Assembly: GCF_009665255.1 (NCBI RefSeq)
Contig: NZ_CP035686.1
Coordinates: forward strand, 1,364,001-1,428,000
Length of the DNA: 64,000 nucleotides
DNA from: Vibrio metoecus
GTDB taxonomy: Bacteria; Pseudomonadota; Gammaproteobacteria; Enterobacterales; Vibrionaceae
Direction: 5' to 3'
The position numbers and the translations under genes were made by a program. The notes beneath the pieces were generated by a model. That model was not told where the DNA came from and made no database searches. It saw only the letters and a program-made list of their open reading frames with translations. This document shows, in pieces, positions 18,859 through 28,406 of this stretch. Numbering within the stretch: position 1 is the stretch's first letter; the number at the start of each line of letters is the position of its first letter.

Positions 18859-21800
18859 TTATGGTTCCGGATATTCTGCTAATAACTGTTTCGCACGTTC
18901 ATAATCGAAGTTCTCAAGAGCGTTGATCAAGGCCTCTTGTTGCGTAGGATTCCAAGCTGAGACTTGACGGATCGGTTTACTCAAATTCAAAGCTACCACA
19001 TCATAATCATTCACGGCCTGCCATAACTGTTGATACCACGCGCTCCAATCCATGCTCGCTTGGCATTCTGGCTTATGGTGCTGCATTTCCCAGATCGCAA
19101 GTTCATCATTCACCTGTATCAAGAGCCTTTGTGCTTGTTGTATGTCTTCTCTATTAGGTTCCATTTGCTGCTCTAATCGGTGCTCCAAACTCGCTGCGAA
19201 TTGGGCGAGCGAATCGAACCCTAAATTAGCCGATGAGCCTTTTAATGTATGCGCAACTCGCGTTGCGGTATCCCAATCTTGCTCGGAAATCAACCCAGAT
19301 AGGTTGTCTAATTCTTGTTGTTGGCTATCAATAAAATGTCGCAGTATTTCAAAATAACGCGCTTGGTTACCCCCAATTCGGAAAATCGCTTGTTCAAGAT
19401 CAATACCGGTGAGATTTGGCAGCCCGTCAGGCAACTTCTTAGATGCCGCCATCGACGTTGCTTGAAGTGAAGGAGACGCCGCCGACTCTTCAGGCTCCGT
19501 CCATGTTAAGAACTGTTTGAGCACATGATAAAACTTATCGACATCAATTGGTTTAGACAGGTGACCATTCATCCCCGCTTGAGTGCAGCGTTCAATATCT
19601 GTCGCCATCGCATTCGCGGTCATTGCAACGATGGGCAGCGTCTTCCAACGCTCATCTGCGCGAATTTTTTGTGTAGCGGTGATCCCGTCCATCACCGGCA
19701 TCTGCATGTCCATCAAGACCAGATCAAACGATTTCTCGGCCAACATTTGCAAGGCTTCTTCCCCGTTATTAGCCACCGTCATACTAAGCCCTGTCTCTTG
19801 CAACAGCCCTAACGCCACTTCTTGGTTAACTTCATTATCTTCAACCAGCAGCAGTGTTTGCCCTGCAAAATTAGGTTTGCGATGTTGGCTCGCTTCTGTT
19901 TGTTTATGCCGTACATGATCAATCCCATAGCTGGTGACAATCGCATCCAACAAGTTAGAGGGGTTAACTGGTTTTACAATCAACGCATCAACCAGTTTGC
20001 TGTTTTCGCTATCGAGATGAATATCACGTCCATACGCGGTGACGAGAAAACATTTGGTTTGTTCACGCAACCCGAGTGATTTCACTCGGGTTAACAACTC
20101 AATACCGTTCATTCCCGGCATGTTCCAGTCAACAAATAACATATCAAACGGCTTTTGCTGTATTTCCGACAATGCCTCAAACCCATTGCTCACGGTAACC
20201 ACATTAAAACGCATCGCCGTCAGTAACGAATCCAAAATGTTCCGTGCAGAATCATTATCATCAACAACCAGCACTCGCTTATCCGCTAGGCCATGCAGAG
20301 GCTGGGCGATATCACGCATTTTCGCTTCTTGTAGCCCACACACCACAGAAAATTCAAAGGTAGAGCCTTTGCCTTCTTCACTGTGTGCCGAGATCTCCCC
20401 ACCCATCAATTCCACCAACTGTTTACTGATGCTTAGGCCAAGCCCTGTACCGCCATATTGGCGTGTAATGCTGTTATCGGCTTGCGAGAAGGCGTTAAAC
20501 AAACCCGCCAATTTCTCTTGGGTAATTCCAATTCCCGTATCTTTCACAGCAAAAAATAGCGTGACTTGTTGTTCATTCAATTGACGCACGCGTGCTGAGA
20601 TAACGATTTCACCTTGGTGAGTAAACTTCACCGCGTTACCACACAAGTTCACCATCACTTGCCCTAAGCGCAAAGGATCGCCAATCAAACCAAGCGGGAT
20701 ATGCGGGTCAATATCCATCAAGAACTCAATGCCTTTTTCTTGCGCTTTCAAAGAGATCACTGAGATAAGGTTATCGAGGACATCATCAAGATTGAAATCA
20801 ATCCGTTCAACATGCAGTTTTCCTGCTTCCATTTTGGAAAAGTCGAGGATGTCATTAATAATGCCGAGTAAATTTTTGGCAGATTCATTAATCCGTGTCA
20901 CGTATTTGCGCTGAGTGGTATCAAGCGGAGTATTAAGTGCCAAATGTGCCATGCCAAGAATGGCATTCATCGGCGTGCGGATCTCATGACTCATATTGGC
21001 CAAAAAATCACCTTTGGCTTGACTCATCGCATCCGCCATTTTTTTCGCGTCCCGTAACTCTTCCTCCATCCGTTTACGTTCCGTGAGATCTAGCAAAATC
21101 CCAACAATGCCATGCACCTGCTCTAGATGATCGCCAAAAGAAGCTTCATACACCAATAACTCCCGTTGCTCTCCTTTCTGATCAAGCAAGGACACTTCAT
21201 AATTTCGGCTAGTTTGCTGCTGTGCCAATGCCCGATGAGCTTCGGAGAAACACTGGGAAGCCACGGGTGAGAAAATGTCATGTGGCGATTTTCCTATCAC
21301 CTCTTGCCGTTCAAACCCAACCAGATCCAAGAACTTAGCGTTAACGGTCAAATAAAGCCCTTCAGGGTTCAAGCAGTACATAGGGTTCGGGGTTGCATCG
21401 AGAATTTCTTGATTAAGTTGGGACTGCTCAAGCACTTTACGTTCAGCTAAACGTTGCTGTTCCGCATTTTGCGTCAGTTGAATCGCAACCGAAAGATCAT
21501 CGAGCATCTGCGATAACCAATGGTAGTGTTGGGTACTTAGCATGCCCACCGTGCCAAGTTCAAGCAGAGCGATAGGTTGACCATTAACATGCAGAGGCAA
21601 GTAATACACCTCATTCAGCGCGATCATCCCCGAAGTAGAAACAACTTGGAAATGGCCATTCAGTGATCTCATCGCATACGGTTTACCTGAACGCAGCACA
21701 CTAAAATGGGTGGTAGTAGGATCACTAAATTCGCGTTGTGCGGATTCGGTTTGCCCCACACCGGCCACCCGCACTAACACGCCCTCATGATAGATATACA

Positions 21801-22833
21801 GGCCAATGAACTCGACCGGAAACTGATGGAGTAAAAACTGAGTAACCTGATTGCACAGTGCTTCAGTGGTCGGGTTATTACGGATGATGATGTTGAAGTC
21901 TTTGACCAGTGTATTAAAACTCAACTGCTCTGCAATGTGGTGAAAGACCACATTCAAACTGTCGATGAAGCGTTGTAACTCGCCATACGCTTTTTGAGTG
22001 AGCGTAAACTCGTAATCTTCACTCTGAACTTGCTTAACCACGGTTTTTAATAAGGTGGTTAATGGCGCCACATACACCATCCACAGTAAAACGAAGGAAG
22101 CAATAATCGCCGATAACAATAAGCTCACTAACACAAGGCTGATCCGCTCATAATATTGTGCTTTCTCATCCGCCGCGTTGGCTTGAGACTGAATCCTGCG
22201 CACGATGTTGCCGTGTGCAGAACCGATCGCGGCCATAATCTTGGCTTTCTCAAGAAAATACTTTTCGCTATAGAGTAAAGAGCGGGCGAAATTCAGGTCT
22301 GGCTCACCAGTGTAACGATACTCTCCGGCAAACTCTTTTTTCCATCCTTTGACGGCCATAAAGGCTTCACGTTCAAGCGCAACGAGTTGGTCAGACAGAG
22401 AAAGAGCATTTTGTAGCTCCAAGAACTCGACAGAATCGATCCCCGATTGCCGAATACGCTCAATGAGTGATGGATAACGCTGGTTTCCGCTTTGGTCTAA
22501 TTCATTGGTATCGCTGAGTACGACGACATCCCAAAACTCGTAATCATTATTGGAGGGGGCTGCCAATTTACCATTACGCACAGCCAATACTTGATTAAAC
22601 AAGCGCAGCCAACGCTCATTACCGGTACTCGCATAGGCACGAGCAAACTTGGTCAGATGATCTGAGCTCTGTTTTAACTCTTGTGACAAACGATAAAACC
22701 GATGAAGCTGCTCACTATGCTGATGGCTCTCCACTCGGAGATCCGCCACCTGCCGAGTGACGGTGAACATCGCCACGGCCAGCACCGCCATCAAACAAAA
22801 TAGTAATGCAAATATCGCCTTGATTGAGCGCAT
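18859..22833 (-). CDS. Hybrid sensor histidine kinase (PAS-HisKA-HATPase-REC-REC-HPt)
   Basis: 1324 aa. There are two membrane helices (about 5-25 and 234-256) around a helical periplasmic domain. Then come a GAF-like region (about 310-450), PAS (about 470-585), HisKA with phospho-acceptor His616 in 'MSHEIRTPMNAI', and HATPase ('GGTGLGLSISKQL'). Two receivers follow ('VLVVDDNDSARN' and 'LLVEDNEVNQE', each with a phospho-Asp), then a C-terminal HPt ('VAHTLKGSSANLG'). It is a complete phosphorelay in one chain (BarA/ArcB-like layout). It is divergent from a REC-HD-GYP gene 121 bp away, a likely partner (inference). Confidence 0.94.
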   Translation of the reverse strand: MRSIKAIFALLFCLMAVLAVAMFTVTRQVADLRVESHQHSEQLHRFYRLSQELKQSSDHLTKFARAYASTGNERWLRLFNQVLAVRNGKLAAPSNNDYEFWDVVVLSDTNELDQSGNQRYPSLIERIRQSGIDSVEFLELQNALSLSDQLVALEREAFMAVKGWKKEFAGEYRYTGEPDLNFARSLLYSEKYFLEKAKIMAAIGSAHGNIVRRIQSQANAADEKAQYYERISLVLVSLLLSAIIASFVLLWMVYVAPLTTLLKTVVKQVQSEDYEFTLTQKAYGELQRFIDSLNVVFHHIAEQLSFNTLVKDFNIIIRNNPTTEALCNQVTQFLLHQFPVEFIGLYIYHEGVLVRVAGVGQTESAQREFSDPTTTHFSVLRSGKPYAMRSLNGHFQVVSTSGMIALNEVYYLPLHVNGQPIALLELGTVGMLSTQHYHWLSQMLDDLSVAIQLTQNAEQQRLAERKVLEQSQLNQEILDATPNPMYCLNPEGLYLTVNAKFLDLVGFERQEVIGKSPHDIFSPVASQCFSEAHRALAQQQTSRNYEVSLLDQKGEQRELLVYEASFGDHLEQVHGIVGILLDLTERKRMEEELRDAKKMADAMSQAKGDFLANMSHEIRTPMNAILGMAHLALNTPLDTTQRKYVTRINESAKNLLGIINDILDFSKMEAGKLHVERIDFNLDDVLDNLISVISLKAQEKGIEFLMDIDPHIPLGLIGDPLRLGQVMVNLCGNAVKFTHQGEIVISARVRQLNEQQVTLFFAVKDTGIGITQEKLAGLFNAFSQADNSITRQYGGTGLGLSISKQLVELMGGEISAHSEEGKGSTFEFSVVCGLQEAKMRDIAQPLHGLADKRVLVVDDNDSARNILDSLLTAMRFNVVTVSNGFEALSEIQQKPFDMLFVDWNMPGMNGIELLTRVKSLGLREQTKCFLVTAYGRDIHLDSENSKLVDALIVKPVNPSNLLDAIVTSYGIDHVRHKQTEASQHRKPNFAGQTLLLVEDNEVNQEVALGLLQETGLSMTVANNGEEALQMLAEKSFDLVLMDMQMPVMDGITATQKIRADERWKTLPIVAMTANAMATDIERCTQAGMNGHLSKPIDVDKFYHVLKQFLTWTEPEESAASPSLQATSMAASKKLPDGLPNLTGIDLEQAIFRIGGNQARYFEILRHFIDSQQQELDNLSGLISEQDWDTATRVAHTLKGSSANLGFDSLAQFAASLEHRLEQQMEPNREDIQQAQRLLIQVNDELAIWEMQHHKPECQASMDWSAWYQQLWQAVNDYDVVALNLSKPIRQVSAWNPTQQEALINALENFDYERAKQLLAEYPEP

Positions 22834-22954
22834 GCTATCTCCTTATTAACACAGGATTCTGTGCAGCTTATTTCCAAAGTTTAGCTATAGTTTATGCAAT
22901 GAACGCCATTTTAATCACAATCCCCTAAACTTTGTGGTGAATAGGATAATTCAC

Positions 22955-24094
22955 ATGTCAATGGAAGATTTGACCCAATGCACAATACTGATTGTCGATG
23001 ACTCTCCCGACAATATCGCTTTTATGTCACAAGGCTTGGCGCAGTTTTATCGCATTAAAGCCGCACGCTCAGGTAAGGTTGCGTTAGATATATTGGCTCA
23101 ACACCCGATCGATTTAGTGTTGTTGGATATTGTGATGCCCGAGATGTCGGGGTATGAAGTCATCCACCAAATCAAACAGAACCCGAAAACACAGCATATT
23201 CCGGTCATTTTCCTCACCGGGAAAAGCCATCCGGAAGATGAACAACTCGGTTTCGAACTTGGCGCAGTAGACTACGTTTTTAAGCCCGTTAGCATCCCTC
23301 TGCTCAAATCACGCGTGCGAACTCATCTACAGAACAAGCTTTCCAAAGATATTCTGCTCAATCAAAACGATTATCTGGAAACCGAAGTGTTACGTCGCTC
23401 TGGCGACTTAGATCGCATGCAGGATGCGGTGGTATTTGCTCTAGCAAGCCTAGCGGAAACACGCGATCCTGAAACGGGAAATCATCTTTTGCGTACGCAG
23501 CACTATGTTAAGGTGCTGGCAGAACGTTTGGCATGTTTAGAAAAATACCGAGACACACTCACTCCGAGGGTCATTGATACTTACTTTAAAGCCGCTCCCT
23601 TGCACGATATTGGCAAAGTTGGCATTCCTGACAACATACTGCTCAAACCAGGAAAGCTCACTGAGAGTGAGTTCACCATCATGCGTAATCACGCACTGCT
23701 AGGTAAACTTGCGCTAGAGAAAGCAGAAAAGCTCTCTGGGGCTTGTACCGAACTGATCAGGGTTGCTAAAGAGATCGTCATCGGTCATCACGAAAAATGG
23801 GATGGTTCGGGGTATCCAATGGGATTAAGAGGAGAAGCCATTCCACTCAGTGCACGTTTAATGGCGCTTGCCGATGTGTATGATGCTTTGATTTGTCGCC
23901 GCGTCTACAAAGAACCGATGAGCCATGAACAAGCGAAAGCCATCATTCTGCAAGGCAGCGGAACTCACTTTGACCCTATGGTCATCGACGCTTTTTTAGC
24001 CGAAGAACAGAGCTTCATCGCTATCGCACAGAAATTTGCCGATGAAGCTTCTGAAATAAAATCTATCGTGCCGGCTCAAGTAGCATCTGGCTGA
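22955..24094 (+). CDS. Response regulator with HD-GYP c-di-GMP phosphodiesterase domain
   Basis: 379 aa from the ATG at 22955, which has AGGA 8 bases upstream; a GTG at 22934 is in frame but has no site. An N-terminal receiver ('ILIVDDSPDN', 'LVLLDIVMPEMSG') is followed by an HD-GYP domain with all key motifs: HDIGKVGIPD, HHEKWDGSGYP and ALADVYDAL. It should hydrolyse c-di-GMP when phosphorylated (RpfG type). It is divergent from the hybrid kinase gene. Its last 19 bp overlap the convergent maiA. Confidence 0.93.
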   Translation: MSMEDLTQCTILIVDDSPDNIAFMSQGLAQFYRIKAARSGKVALDILAQHPIDLVLLDIVMPEMSGYEVIHQIKQNPKTQHIPVIFLTGKSHPEDEQLGFELGAVDYVFKPVSIPLLKSRVRTHLQNKLSKDILLNQNDYLETEVLRRSGDLDRMQDAVVFALASLAETRDPETGNHLLRTQHYVKVLAERLACLEKYRDTLTPRVIDTYFKAAPLHDIGKVGIPDNILLKPGKLTESEFTIMRNHALLGKLALEKAEKLSGACTELIRVAKEIVIGHHEKWDGSGYPMGLRGEAIPLSARLMALADVYDALICRRVYKEPMSHEQAKAIILQGSGTHFDPMVIDAFLAEEQSFIAIAQKFADEASEIKSIVPAQVASG

Positions 24095-24720
24095 CGATCA
24101 GGTGCTGCCCGCTCAAAAGCGGGTAAAGCGCGTAAAGACTCAGCTACCCGTTTTAGTGTGGGGTAACGACTCATATCCAAATCAAAACGCTCAGCGTTGT
24201 ACACTTGTGGAACTAGGCAGACGTCAACCAGTGACAGAGTATCGCCCACACTGTATATCCCTGCTCGTTGGCGTAACTTTTCTTCCAGCCCGAGGAAGCC
24301 TTTGTCAATCCAATGACGGTACCAATGATTTTTCTCATCGTCCGAAGCCGAAAATTCTGCGGAAAGGTACTGCAAAATCCGCAAATTATTGATCGGATGG
24401 ATATCGGCTGCGATATCGAGCGCCAATGCCTTTATTTGATAGCGTTCTACACCTCGTTCTGGGATCAGACGAGGCTCTGGATAGGTTTCATCCAGATATT
24501 CAATAATCGCCAACGACTGGTTTAAACACAGTTCACCATCAATAAGCACGGGGATGAGTTCACTGGGGTTGAGGCGATGAAAATCCGCATGATGCTGCTG
24601 CCCCCCATCTTTGTTCAAATGCACAGCACGCGATTCATACGCCAACTGTTTGATGTTGAGCGCAATTCGCACTCGGTAAGCCGCAGAAGATCGCCAGTAT
24701 CCATAAAGAATCAAACTCAT
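24076..24720 (-). CDS. maiA: Maleylacetoacetate isomerase (zeta-class GST)
   Basis: 214 aa. It isomerises 4-maleylacetoacetate to fumarylacetoacetate using glutathione. The zeta-GST N-terminal motif 'RSSAAYRVRIALNIK' and the 'LNQSLAIIEYLDETYPEP' segment are present, as is the C-terminal helical domain. It overlaps the end of fahA by 4 bp (ATGA). Last gene of the homogentisate operon. Confidence 0.95.
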   Translation of the reverse strand: MSLILYGYWRSSAAYRVRIALNIKQLAYESRAVHLNKDGGQQHHADFHRLNPSELIPVLIDGELCLNQSLAIIEYLDETYPEPRLIPERGVERYQIKALALDIAADIHPINNLRILQYLSAEFSASDDEKNHWYRHWIDKGFLGLEEKLRQRAGIYSVGDTLSLVDVCLVPQVYNAERFDLDMSRYPTLKRVAESLRALPAFERAAPDRQPDAT

Positions 24721-25738
24721 TGTGTCTCCTTGTTGTGTGGCAGTACACGCTGTTCAATCGCACCAAATACGCTTTGTTGCTGATCGTTGAACATCTCAAT
24801 ACGCACCGTATCACCAAACTGCATAAATGGCGTTTGCGGTTTGCCATCACGCAGCGTTTCAATCATCCGCAGTTCCGCAATACAGGAATAACCCACACCA
24901 CCCTCACGGATCGCGCTGCCGTAATCGGTACCCTGCTTATTGGAAACTGTACCCGAGCCAATAATGGAGCCGGCACACAGCGCACGCGTTTTCGCCGCAT
25001 GAGCAATTAACTCAGGAAATGAAAAGGTCATATCCACGCTGGCATTGGGGCAGCCAAACAGTTCGTGGTTATATGTGGTGCGCAAAGGTAACGCGAGCCG
25101 TTCACCATCCCATGCTTCACCAAGCTCATCCGGAGTCACCGCGACAGGAGAAAAGGCCGAAGAGGGTTTGGATTGATAGAAGCCAAACCCTTTGGCGAGT
25201 TCGTTCGGGATCAGCCCTCGCAGTGAAACATCATTCACTAGAATCAGCAGTCGAATGGCTTGTGCGGTTTCTTGGGGGAACTGCCCATCGCCACATCGGC
25301 GGTCACCACCGCCACCTCTGCTTCAAAATCGATCCCCCACGCTTCATCCGCCATCACGATCGGCTCCCGCGGGGCTAAAAACGTATCTGAGCCACCTTGA
25401 TACATCAGAGGATCAGTCCAAAAACTCTCTGGCATTTCTGCGCCACGCGCTTTGCGCACCAACTCAACATGATTCACGTAAGCAGAACCATCCGCCCAGT
25501 GATAGGCTCTCGGCAACGGAGAGAGGCAAAGATCTGGGTCGAACAAACGTGCAGTAATGGTGCGTTCATTCAGTGCGAAATAGACATCTTGCAACGAGTC
25601 AACCACCGAGTCCCAGTTATCCAACGCCTGTTGTAATGTACTGGCAATCTCAGGTACTGCAACACACAGGCTTAAATCTCGACTCACCACAACCAGTTGA
25701 CCATCACGCATTCCATTTTTCAGAGTCGCTAATTTCAT
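24717..25738 (-). pseudogene. fahA: Fumarylacetoacetate hydrolase, frameshifted
   Basis: It hydrolyses fumarylacetoacetate to fumarate and acetoacetate, the last step of tyrosine breakdown. The reading frame breaks at residue ~155. The first part (from 25738, 'MKLATLKNGMRDGQLVVVSRD') runs to 'VVTADVAMGSSPK' and then stops at 25244. The rest ('NDVSLRGLIPNELAKGFGFY' to 24717) is in the -1 frame. The span of 1022 bp is one base short of a 340-residue gene. Adding one C to the run of five C (25274-25278, G on the + strand) restores 'MGSSPQETAQAIRLLILVND'. It may be a real mutation, a sequencing error in a homopolymer, or rescued by slippage. Both halves are otherwise well conserved. Confidence 0.9.
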
Positions 25739-25744
25739 ATCGCC

Positions 25745-26881
25745 CTACTCCTTTTTGCTCTGCCAACTGTAAACATACTGACGATTTTCGACTTGCTGCG
25801 CCGCTTCGCTAAAGTGCAGCGCATGGCGGGTATCAATCATCACCGCCACTTCATCAGTGAATTTTTTGCGGTATTCCAAGCCGGCTTGGAACGCTTTCGG
25901 ATGCGGACCGTGAGTAAAACCCGCAGGGTGAAAAGTCACCATGCCGGCTTCAATATTGTCACGGCTGAAAAAATCGCCGGCGTGGTAAAACAGCACTTCA
26001 TCGTAATCATCGTTGTTGTGATAAAACGGCACTTTCAGCGCGCCGGGATCACTCTCAATCGGGCGCGGTACAAAAGTACACACAACAAAACCTTGGCCGA
26101 CAAAGGTGGTATGTGCCGAAGGCGGAAGATGGTAGCGATGCGACATCAGCGGGCGAATATCGCGCCAGTTCAGGCGCACGACAGAGAGATCGCCATGCCA
26201 CCCCACCGCATCCAATGGATTAAACGGGAAAGTAATGGTGCTGATCTGCCCGTGACGCTTCACCTGCACTTGCGTCTGCTGCTCAGAATACTGCGCTCGG
26301 AACTGATCATTGATCGAAGGCACATCTAGGACCGCAGGATCAAACACCGCATGATTTCCCACTAAGCCTTTTTCCGGCAGTGAATACGCTGCATCGGTGT
26401 TTTCAATCATCAAAATAAACAAGGGCTCAATCGGCTCTAAACGCCAGTTGGTCGAGCGAGGAATCAACACATAATCACCTTCACTCACCGTCAGATGACC
26501 ATAATCACAATAGAGATCCGCTTTGCCCTGATGGATAAACAACAGCTCATCACCATCGGCATTGCGCGCCAACGCTGGCATAGCTTGTTCTAGCTTCCAC
26601 ACCCGCACTTTCACTTCTTGGTTATTCAGTAAAAGCGGCACTTGCCAAGGGGATAAAGCATTCACTCCCTCAACATGGTTGAAATTGAATGCACGTGGAC
26701 GCAGTTCGCCCTCCCACTCACTCCAACCTGTCGGTGCATGTTGGTGATGAAAATGCGCCGCGGGGCCGAAAAAACCACTGCGCCCCGCTTCACGCTCATA
26801 AATCGCCTGCTCTGGGAAATCAGCATGTGCCTGCCTTGAACAGGTGCCTTCACGATGCGGAAAAGTAATCCATTTATGCAT
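25745..26881 (-). CDS. hmgA: Homogentisate 1,2-dioxygenase
   Basis: 378 aa. It opens the homogentisate ring to maleylacetoacetate with Fe(II). It is the short bacterial cupin form: metal-site regions 'YHNNDDYDEVLFYHAGDF' and 'FHPAGFTHGPHP' are present. Loss of this enzyme causes the brown pyomelanin phenotype in vibrios; here the frame is intact. Its ATG overlaps the 3' end of hpd by 8 bp, and fahA follows 6 bp after its stop. Confidence 0.95.
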   Translation of the reverse strand: MHKWITFPHREGTCSRQAHADFPEQAIYEREAGRSGFFGPAAHFHHQHAPTGWSEWEGELRPRAFNFNHVEGVNALSPWQVPLLLNNQEVKVRVWKLEQAMPALARNADGDELLFIHQGKADLYCDYGHLTVSEGDYVLIPRSTNWRLEPIEPLFILMIENTDAAYSLPEKGLVGNHAVFDPAVLDVPSINDQFRAQYSEQQTQVQVKRHGQISTITFPFNPLDAVGWHGDLSVVRLNWRDIRPLMSHRYHLPPSAHTTFVGQGFVVCTFVPRPIESDPGALKVPFYHNNDDYDEVLFYHAGDFFSRDNIEAGMVTFHPAGFTHGPHPKAFQAGLEYRKKFTDEVAVMIDTRHALHFSEAAQQVENRQYVYSWQSKKE

Positions 26882-27950
26882 CAGTCAATACTCCACGGCG
26901 GATTTGATCTTCTTCAATCGATTCAAACAGCGCTTTAAAGTTACCCTCACCAAAGCCTTGGTTTCCTTTACGCTGAATGATTTCAAAGAAGACTGGGCCA
27001 ATCACGGTTTGGGTAAAGATTTGCAGCAGAATGCCGTCTTTCATCGGTGCGCCGTCAATTAAAATACGCAATTCACGCAGCGCATCGACATCTTCTTGAT
27101 GTCCAACCACCCGCTGATTCACTTTATCGTAATAAGTATCTGGCGTTGGCATAAAATCCATACCGCGTTCACGCAAGGTTTTCACTGTATGGTAAATATC
27201 CTCCGTGCTGAGCGCGATATGCTGGATCCCTTCCCCTTTGTACTCACGAATAAACTCTTCGATTTGCGATTTATCGTCAGAAGACTCGTTGATCGGAATG
27301 CGTATTTTGCCGCATGGCGCAGTCATGGCTCGGCTCACCAACCCCGTCAGTTTACCCTCGATATCAAAGTAGCGGATTTCACGGAAGTTACCAATGCGCT
27401 CATAAAAACCTGCCCACTGGTTCATATTGCCGCGCTTCACGTTGTGAGTGAGGTGGTCAATTTCGTACAGTCCCACTTGCGCTTTCGCTAGGCGTACTTC
27501 GCTGTCAGGGTAAAAATGGAAATCGACATCATAGATGCTGCGATCGCCATAGCGATCCACAAAATAGAGCAAGCTGTCACCAATGCCCATCACCGCCGGA
27601 ATGCTCAACTCCATCGGCCCAATCTCGGTTTTGTACTCCACCGCACCATTAGCCAAAGCATGTTTGAGCGCGGCAGCTGCATCTTTCACGCGAAAGGCCA
27701 TCCCGCAGACAGAAGGACCATGCTCTTTGGCAAACGCTTCAGCTTGGCTGCGTGGCTGGGCATTCACAATAAAATTGATGTCGCCTTGGCGATATAACCA
27801 AGCTTCTTTGGAGCGGTGTTTCGCAATTTCAGCAAAGCCCAGAGAGGTGAAGAGGTGTTTGAGACTGGCAATTCCCTGCATATCCGCCGCTGTGTATTCC
27901 ACAAATTCAAAGCCATCTGTACCGAGTGGGTTTACGCTATCCATCATCAT
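26874..27950 (-). CDS. hpd: 4-hydroxyphenylpyruvate dioxygenase
   Basis: 358 aa. It converts 4-hydroxyphenylpyruvate to homogentisate. The Fe(II) ligands are in 'IDHLTHNV', 'GIQHIALST' and 'FFEIIQRKG'. Three consecutive ATG codons (27950, 27947, 27944) follow AAGGAAACG, and any could be used; a longer in-frame start at 28013 lacks a site and homology. First gene of hpd-hmgA-fahA-maiA, preceded by two TyrR-box-like sites. Confidence 0.95.
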   Translation of the reverse strand: MMMDSVNPLGTDGFEFVEYTAADMQGIASLKHLFTSLGFAEIAKHRSKEAWLYRQGDINFIVNAQPRSQAEAFAKEHGPSVCGMAFRVKDAAAALKHALANGAVEYKTEIGPMELSIPAVMGIGDSLLYFVDRYGDRSIYDVDFHFYPDSEVRLAKAQVGLYEIDHLTHNVKRGNMNQWAGFYERIGNFREIRYFDIEGKLTGLVSRAMTAPCGKIRIPINESSDDKSQIEEFIREYKGEGIQHIALSTEDIYHTVKTLRERGMDFMPTPDTYYDKVNQRVVGHQEDVDALRELRILIDGAPMKDGILLQIFTQTVIGPVFFEIIQRKGNQGFGEGNFKALFESIEEDQIRRGVLTDA

Positions 27951-28050
27951 CGTTTCCTTGGTGTGTGGGGTTGCACTAACCATGGCTGAAATGCTGCATA
28001 AAGAAAATCCCAAGCGCCAAAGTGACTTTATGCTGATTTAAATCAAACAA

Positions 28051-28068
28051 AGTAACAAAATGATTACA
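28051..28068. promoter_or_regulatory. TyrR-box-like site 1 upstream of hpd
   Basis: AGTAAC-AAAATG-ATTACA matches the TyrR box TGTAAA-N6-TTTACA at 9 of 12 fixed positions, with the essential G and C 14 bp apart. It lies about 100 bp upstream of hpd. The whole hpd to PepT-like gap (27951-28406) has no credible gene. Confidence 0.5.
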
Positions 28069-28220
28069 TTTATCACATCGCGCTATCTCTTAGCTAAAAA
28101 TCGTGCCTATAACATGCTTCTGATAAGCACAACGCATTGAAAATTAAAATATAGTTAACTTTCAATAGCCCGTGAAGACTCTTTTCCACTCTCATTCAAA
28201 GAGTAAAGCAATACTTACAA

Positions 28221-28238
28221 TGTAACAATATTGTTACT
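28221..28238. promoter_or_regulatory. TyrR-box-like site 2 (16-bp perfect palindrome)
   Basis: TGTAAC-AATATT-GTTACT contains the perfect palindrome GTAACAATATTGTTAC (28222-28237). It shares 13 of 16 bases with site 1 and again has G and C 14 bp apart. It lies between divergent hpd and the PepT-like gene, 169 bp before the latter. Confidence 0.55.
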
Positions 28239-28406
28239 TTCATTGACGTCAGCTCTGTTCGAAATGTGTCGATTCATCAAAATGAGTGCCATTTCACTCA
28301 AGCACGTTTTTCCCCTCCTCTTTTCAGACTTTTTTTGATTTAACGCATCTTTTGTGAATTCGATTGCAGGCATGGTGTCAGCTTCTGTTCCCCAAGAGGT
28401 ATTCCT

